DNA of 8,814 bases from assembly GCA_035560715.1 (NCBI GenBank), contig DATMYW010000062.1:1-8814 (forward strand), given 5' to 3'. The notes under the pieces are model-generated. The model made no database searches. It saw only the letters and a program-made list of their open reading frames with translations, and was not told the origin of the DNA. Source of the DNA: JAAXTX01 sp035560715 (GTDB lineage Bacteria; Patescibacteriota; Minisyncoccia; Moranbacterales; UBA1568). This document shows, piece after piece, positions 5,422 to 8,814 of this stretch (positions are counted from its first letter, which is position 1; each line of letters opens with the position of its first letter). Both the position numbers and the translations under genes were made by a program.

Positions 5422-6009
5422 GTGACCGTTGTGACCTACGAGGATACCATTTTTTCAGAAGAGGAATCCGACGGTCGGCAGTTTACGGATTGTCGATTCG
5501 TGCGATGTTCCATTCCGGGAGCCAAATTCCGATTCACGGTCTTTCGGCATTGTGTTTTCGAGTCATGCGATTTTTCGACGGTCGTATTCGAGGGTACGAA
5601 CTTTACCGGTTGCTCCTTTCCGGAAAGCAAGCTTTCCGACCTGAACCTCTACCAGGTGACGTTTCGGGAGTGCGATTTTTCCGGTGCGGTCATGCGTAAT
5701 TGCGTCTTCCAGCGGCTTGAGGGTTCGCGGAGCCCGTCATCGAAGAAATTCGATCTGCGTACCGGTTCGTTTCACGAGGCGGACCTGACCGGGAGCGTGT
5801 TTATGAATTGCGATCTGGCAGGAACGGATTTCAGCTCGGCACTATTGGAACGCGTGGCATTCGACCGGTGCGCGGTGAAACGCACGGATTTTACGGGGGC
5901 GACGATGGGCGGTGTGCGGTTTTCGGATTGTCGGATCGAGAAAGCGAAACTGGATATGCAAGGATTTATCTCGGTCGGGCAATCGATCGGGTTCGAATTT
6001 GGGGGATGA
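5422..6009 (+). CDS. Qnr/MfpA-like pentapeptide-repeat protein
   Basis: The product (195 aa from GTG 5422) folds almost wholly as a right-handed quadrilateral beta-helix. Phe, Leu, Ile or Met recurs every fifth residue from F21 to F96 (16 repeats), a loop follows (about 97-111), then the register shifts by one and runs from L112 to L177 (14 more). Ten repeats carry Cys two positions before the central residue (for example C24, C29, C44, C49, C64). Two coils joined by a break, this length, and an ending KLDMQGFISVGQSIGF resemble Qnr/MfpA DNA mimics that bind gyrase, so a topoisomerase-protecting role is possible but unproven; many such proteins have no known function. Starts at TTG 5407 or GTG 5431 are alternatives; an in-frame TGA at 5398 forbids anything longer. 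No Shine-Dalgarno precedes any of them. Confidence 0.88.
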   Translation: MTVVTYEDTIFSEEESDGRQFTDCRFVRCSIPGAKFRFTVFRHCVFESCDFSTVVFEGTNFTGCSFPESKLSDLNLYQVTFRECDFSGAVMRNCVFQRLEGSRSPSSKKFDLRTGSFHEADLTGSVFMNCDLAGTDFSSALLERVAFDRCAVKRTDFTGATMGGVRFSDCRIEKAKLDMQGFISVGQSIGFEFGG

Positions 6010-6073
6010 AGCCGGCATACATCGGTTTCCTTCTTCAGGAAACGATCGCGTCCAAAAGTGGAAATATGTAGAC

Positions 6074-6141
6074 ATCAGAAAATCCCCCGTCATGTCGGTC
6101 GCCGAACATGACACCCCCTTTTTCAAAGGGGGAAACCTGAT
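6074..6141. repeat. Nested hairpins, intergenic repeat
   Basis: Three stems follow each other: ATCAG/CTGAT at the rim (6074-6078, 6137-6141), TCATGT-CGG/CCG-ACATGA (6090-6112, one bulged A), and CCCCCTTT/AAAGGGGG (6114-6121, 6125-6132) with a TTC loop. None is followed by a T run on either strand, so a simple terminator is unlikely. The CCCCCTTT...AAAGGGGG motif recalls dispersed intergenic repeats of many environmental bacteria. A weak 6-bp stem (GTTTCC 6025-6030, GGAAAC 6038-6043) nearer the pentapeptide gene also lacks a T run. Confidence 0.55.
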
Positions 6142-6219
6142 AGGCCGCTTTCTTACTTTGGAAAAGGGAGTGCCGAGTGAATGAGGGGAGGGATTTGAAA
6201 TGATCATGTAACCGTCACT

Positions 6220-6780
6220 ATGAAATATATGCGTGAAACGATAGTAACCCTTGTCGAAGCCATAGCTCCGCTCGATGAACTCGAACGGGAGCATCGAAAT
6301 GACACGCTCGAGTGGATACGAAGCGGGGTGGAGATATTCCGCATCGCCAAGCCGGATACTCCGCCGAAACATCTCGTTTCGTATTTTGTCGTCACGGACC
6401 CGCACAATAAGTCGATCCTATTGGTGGACCATATCAACGCCGAAAAGTGGCTTCCGACCGGCGGGCATGTCGAGCGCGGCGAGAACCCGAAAAGAACCGT
6501 GGAGCGTGAATCGATCGAAGAGCTCGGAATGAAAGCCGAATTCCTGTTCGATCATCCGGTCTTCGTTTCACAGATGACGACGGCCGGAAAGGCTGCCGGT
6601 CACAGGGATGTCTGTCTGTGGTACGTTATCAGGGGAGACGTCGGTGATCCGATCACGTATGAGGAACGGGAATTCAACGGTGTCAGGTGGTTCACATTCG
6701 ATGAGGTGCTGGAGACCGACGTCGCCGAGCTTGACGAACATCTCCATCGGTTCGTGTCGAAACTGAAAACGTTGTTATGA
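6220..6780 (+). CDS. NUDIX hydrolase
   Basis: A 186-aa cytosolic hydrolase of nucleoside diphosphates linked to another moiety. The Nudix box (consensus GX5EX7REUXEEXGU) occupies G82 to M104: Gly82, Glu88, Arg96-Glu97, Glu100-Glu101, Gly103. The metal-binding glutamates are intact. The position normally holding a bulky aliphatic after RE is Ser98, a small deviation. Residues 1-45 form a helical extension before the fold, and the strand WLPTGGHVE leads into the box, as in ADP-ribose, 8-oxo-dGTP and other pyrophosphatase branches; the substrate cannot be told. ATG 6220 or ATG 6229 are both possible and neither has a clear Shine-Dalgarno. Its stop overlaps the start of a small membrane protein by four bases, and pyrB follows, so the three are probably co-transcribed. 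Confidence 0.92.
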   Translation: MKYMRETIVTLVEAIAPLDELEREHRNDTLEWIRSGVEIFRIAKPDTPPKHLVSYFVVTDPHNKSILLVDHINAEKWLPTGGHVERGENPKRTVERESIEELGMKAEFLFDHPVFVSQMTTAGKAAGHRDVCLWYVIRGDVGDPITYEEREFNGVRWFTFDEVLETDVAELDEHLHRFVSKLKTLL

Positions 6781-6947
6781 GCAAAAAGTTCATCTACCTG
6801 TTTCTCTTCATCGGGTCTACCATCGGCGGGTATGCCCCGCTTCTCTGGGGCGGGAGCGCTTTTTCGATGTCTTCTATCATCCTGAGCGGTGTGGGTGGAC
6901 TGATCGGTATCTATGTGGGATATCGGCTCGGAGAGAGTCTCGGCTGA
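6777..6947 (+). CDS. Small two-helix membrane protein, 56 aa
   Basis: The ATG lies inside the NUDIX stop (ATGA overlap), a hallmark of translational coupling. The product starts MSKKFIYLFLFIGSTIGGYA (first helix about 4-24), then a short WGG turn, and a second helix about 33-51 (IILSGVGGLIGIYVGYRLG). Glycine-rich helices and the N-terminal lysines suggest an inner-membrane hairpin with both ends in the cytosol. Small unnamed membrane proteins of this form are widespread; I know no established function. Its position between NUDIX and pyrB says only that it shares their transcript. Confidence 0.8.
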   Translation: MSKKFIYLFLFIGSTIGGYAPLLWGGSAFSMSSIILSGVGGLIGIYVGYRLGESLG

Positions 6948-6977
6948 TTCCTTCGCGGTATGTTGCAGGGAACGAAA

Positions 6978-7002
6978 CATCGTAAGCACCATAAGCACTA
7001 AG
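6978..7002. repeat. Short imperfect tandem repeat before pyrB
   Basis: Three units, CATCGTAAG, CACCATAAG and CACTAAG, follow in a row and end 10 bases before the pyrB start. No Shine-Dalgarno occurs between them and the ATG. Similar TAAGCAC iterations are seen at intergenic sites in some environmental genomes; whether this one has a role is unknown. Confidence 0.5.
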
Positions 7003-7011
7003 TGAAACCGT

Positions 7012-7917
7012 ATGCGTCATGTCATCGAGTCCCAACAGTTCGAGAGGAAGTCGATCGATGGGTTGTTTGCGGTCGCCGATGCGCTGGAAAAAAAGAAAGA
7101 CGCTTCCATGAAGGGAAAGATCATGGCGTCGCTATTTTATGAACCGAGTACGCGTACCCGGTTCTCGTTCGAATCGGCCATGCTCAGGCTCGGCGGGAAT
7201 GTCATCACGACGGAAAACGCGAAGGAATTCTCCTCGGTATCCAAAGGTGAAACGCTCGAGGATTCGATCCGGGTCGTGAACGGCTATGTCGACGTCATCG
7301 TGTTGCGTCACGACGAGGAGGGTTCGTCGAAGCGCGCCTCACTCGTTTCGGACGTCCCTGTCATCAATGCCGGCGACGGGTCCGGACAGCATCCGACGCA
7401 GGCGCTTCTTGACCTGTATACGATCCGGAGGGAGCTCGGGAAGATCGACGGGCTGCGAATCGCGTTCGTCGGCGACCTGAAACATGGCCGGACGATCCGT
7501 TCGTTGTCGTATCTCCTGGGAAAGTATCGGAACATCACGATATGGTTCGTGTCCCCGAAAGCGTTGCGGGTCGGGGAGGACATCAAGGAATACCTCGGGA
7601 GGCACGGTGTCTCGTATTCGGAAACGGAAGACCTGGACGCGGTCGTTCCGGAGGTCGACGTGTTGTATCAGACGCGCATCCAGAAAGAACGCTTCAAGAA
7701 CGCGAAGGAGTATTCGAGATTCAAAGGATGCTACAAGATCGATATGGCCGTCGTGAAGCGGATGAAGCGGAAGTCCATCATCATGCATCCGTTGCCCCGC
7801 GTGGACGAGATCGCGACCGAAGTGGATGCGTCACCGAAGGCGGTCTATTTCAAGCAGGCGCGCTATGGGCTTCTTGTCCGTATGGCGCTGTTGAAGCTCG
7901 TCGTGGGGAAGAAATAG
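7012..7917 (+). CDS. pyrB: Aspartate carbamoyltransferase catalytic subunit
   Basis: PyrB joins carbamoyl phosphate and L-aspartate to give N-carbamoyl-L-aspartate, the committed step of de novo pyrimidine synthesis, in the cytosol. Motifs are complete: FYEPSTRTRFSFE (42-54) binding carbamoyl phosphate, the SSVSKGET loop (74-81) with Ser75 and Lys78 reaching into the neighbouring active site, VLRH (96-99), HPTQ (126-129), VGDLKHGRT (152-160) with Arg159, YQTRIQ (218-223), and HPLPR (258-262). The aspartate-specific residues favour PyrB over ornithine carbamoyltransferase. At 301 aa it has full family length. No regulatory subunit pyrI follows in the window, so a free trimer is likely unless pyrI lies elsewhere. 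The start is chosen by homology; no Shine-Dalgarno is visible. It lies 64 nt after the membrane protein with no strong promoter between, so operon transcription is likely. Confidence 0.97.
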   Translation: MRHVIESQQFERKSIDGLFAVADALEKKKDASMKGKIMASLFYEPSTRTRFSFESAMLRLGGNVITTENAKEFSSVSKGETLEDSIRVVNGYVDVIVLRHDEEGSSKRASLVSDVPVINAGDGSGQHPTQALLDLYTIRRELGKIDGLRIAFVGDLKHGRTIRSLSYLLGKYRNITIWFVSPKALRVGEDIKEYLGRHGVSYSETEDLDAVVPEVDVLYQTRIQKERFKNAKEYSRFKGCYKIDMAVVKRMKRKSIIMHPLPRVDEIATEVDASPKAVYFKQARYGLLVRMALLKLVVGKK

Positions 7918-8010
7918 TGCCCGTGCGTGGCCGTTTTGACGACCGGATTACGCTGTATCCGAATATAACCTTATATAAAGCATGTCTTCGTAGCATGTCG
8001 TTATTGAGTG

Positions 8011-8039
8011 TTGACAAATTTGTAAATAAAGGGTATTCT
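8011..8039 (+). promoter_or_regulatory. Canonical promoter of the last gene
   Basis: Consensus TTGACA (8011-8016) and TATTCT (8034-8039) are spaced by 17 bp in an AT-rich patch. Transcription would begin near 8046, giving an unusually long leader of about 148 nt to ATG 8194. The leader carries two dyads, CCGATT/AATCGG (8050-8055, 8075-8080) and CTCCGG/CCGGAG (8137-8142, 8159-8164). Confidence 0.75.
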
Positions 8040-8193
8040 GTACATTATTCCGATTTCTTGAGATTGAGGAATGGAATCGGTTCATTATAAGCGGGGTGAC
8101 CGGAACGGATAGCGCAGCGGATGTCTCTTACGAGGTCTCCGGTACGCTCTCCGTATCTCCGGAGGGTTTAACACTCAAAACCCCAAACGAAAG

Positions 8194-8703
8194 ATGTATC
8201 GAAAATTGTTTTCAAATTGGCTATTCGATGAACACTCACAGAGGTTCTATCTCCATGAGGACGATGCTGACCAGGTCACAGTCGATTGTATCAGCGTGAA
8301 AACGCGCGATGCTATCGTTCCTGTGGCGCATCAGGCAAACCATCATTTGATTATTTCAAGATTCATACACCATGAATCATTGATTACTGATCTGACGCCT
8401 GGAGAACATCAGACGAATGACGGTCTCTGTCTTTTGCGAATCGACAAACCCACCGATATTCAGCTGAATACCGAATCCGAGCTTCTTGAGATACGGCGCA
8501 AAGAGTTTGCCACTGTCTCGACAGATCGTGATAGCAGGTTTATCAGCATAAAGAATATCGTGCATCCGATGGGGATAATCCTCCGCATGGAGAGGTTTGG
8601 CACGATTTTCGCATATGGGACGATTGACAACAGAGATTACTGCATCACTTATGACGGGGAGTTCTTTTTCTTCTCCGGCGAAAAGATGCAGGTCGTGAGC
8701 TGA
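8194..8703 (+). CDS. Hypothetical protein, 169 aa, AT-richer gene
   Basis: No family recognised. The protein has no signal peptide or membrane helix. It contains several Ile/Val/Phe strands, a His-rich stretch (HQANHHLIISRFIHH at 46-60), and a C-terminal half of alternating strands (GTIFAYGTIDNRDYCITYDG, about 136-155), suggesting a small beta-rich fold. Codon third positions are clearly more AT-rich than in the neighbouring pyrB, a possible sign of transfer. Upstream is a strong promoter and downstream a strong hairpin, both in agreement with rightward expression. Only a weak GAAAG precedes the ATG. A minus-strand frame at 8377-8724 (TTG start) is an alternative reading of the same DNA, shorter and with weaker signals. 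A frame from GTG 8096 overlaps the start in another phase. Confidence 0.6.
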   Translation: MYRKLFSNWLFDEHSQRFYLHEDDADQVTVDCISVKTRDAIVPVAHQANHHLIISRFIHHESLITDLTPGEHQTNDGLCLLRIDKPTDIQLNTESELLEIRRKEFATVSTDRDSRFISIKNIVHPMGIILRMERFGTIFAYGTIDNRDYCITYDGEFFFFSGEKMQVVS

Positions 8704-8730
8704 AATCATCATCCATGTCAGCAAGAATCA

Positions 8731-8765
8731 AACTGTCCATACTGGAGTAACCGGTATGGACAGTT
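8731..8765 (+). terminator. Strong 15-bp hairpin after the last gene
   Basis: AACTGTCCATACTGG (8731-8745) pairs with CCGGTATGGACAGTT (8751-8765), one G-T pair, loop AGTAA. GCATTTTC follows, a short imperfect T run. It lies 27 nt after the stop codon and most likely ends that transcript. A regulatory dyad for a leftward or rightward gene beyond the window edge is the alternative. Confidence 0.65.
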
Positions 8766-8814
8766 GCATTTTCAGGTATATACTTTTATATGAGATATCC
8801 CAATATTATAAACC

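Noticed and set aside
5842..6405. 187-aa minus-strand frame across the pentapeptide and NUDIX starts
   Set aside because: It runs over two well-supported genes and the hairpin repeat region, with no recognisable domain.
1..8814. CRISPR array, tRNA or rRNA genes
   Set aside because: No regularly spaced repeats, no tRNA-like TTCGANTC loops with acceptor stems, and no rRNA core sequences were seen on either strand.

Overview
The window looks like chromosomal DNA of an uncultivated bacterium. It uses the standard code: TGA ends most of the genes. Base composition is moderate to high in GC. The genes are compact and often lack strong ribosome binding sites. The aspartate carbamoyltransferase resembles forms I associate with Candidate Phyla Radiation (Patescibacteria) and some archaeal-like lineages. 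The Patescibacteria guess is an inference from general resemblance and weakly held; no rRNA or ribosomal protein marker is present. Six proteins or families are recognised: a macro-domain hydrolase, a BaiN/YhiN-type flavoprotein, a Qnr-like pentapeptide-repeat protein, a NUDIX hydrolase, a small two-helix membrane protein (recognised as a type only) and PyrB. Five further reading frames are orphans with no family I can name.

Layout. Bases 1-190 hold the end of an upstream unit, marked by a terminator, with no gene I can support. A macro-domain gene (497-1033) has a clean promoter, Shine-Dalgarno and terminator. It is bracketed by two diverged direct copies of a non-coding repeat (187-380 and 1174-1355). 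Next comes a 156-bp element with GAGCCTATC terminal inverted repeats and a TTA target duplication (1411-1566), which I read as an IS5-family MITE. A strong promoter then drives orphan gene A (1743-2300), which ends in its own terminator. Behind a REP-like hairpin follow three more orphan genes, B (2404-2853), C (2889-3500) and D (3545-3913), probably one transcription unit. Only C has a membrane-like segment.

On the minus strand a BaiN/YhiN flavoprotein (3939-5183) converges on gene D. Its promoter is back to back with one firing right toward the pentapeptide-repeat gene (5422-6009). After a non-coding stretch of hairpins come NUDIX (6220-6780), a 56-aa membrane protein overlapping it by four bases (6777-6947), and pyrB (7012-7917), plausibly one operon. 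The last part has a canonical promoter (8011-8039), a long leader, an AT-richer orphan gene (8194-8703) and a strong 15-bp hairpin (8731-8765).

How the genes work together. PyrB makes carbamoyl-aspartate for pyrimidine synthesis. NUDIX and macro proteins act on nucleotide or ADP-ribose derivatives, so a loose nucleotide-metabolism theme exists, but only NUDIX, the membrane protein and pyrB are physically linked. I do not see a demonstrable new defence or mobile system. The best candidates for undescribed biology are the orphan cluster A-D next to the MITE, the repeat pair around the macro gene, and the orphan gene at the right end.
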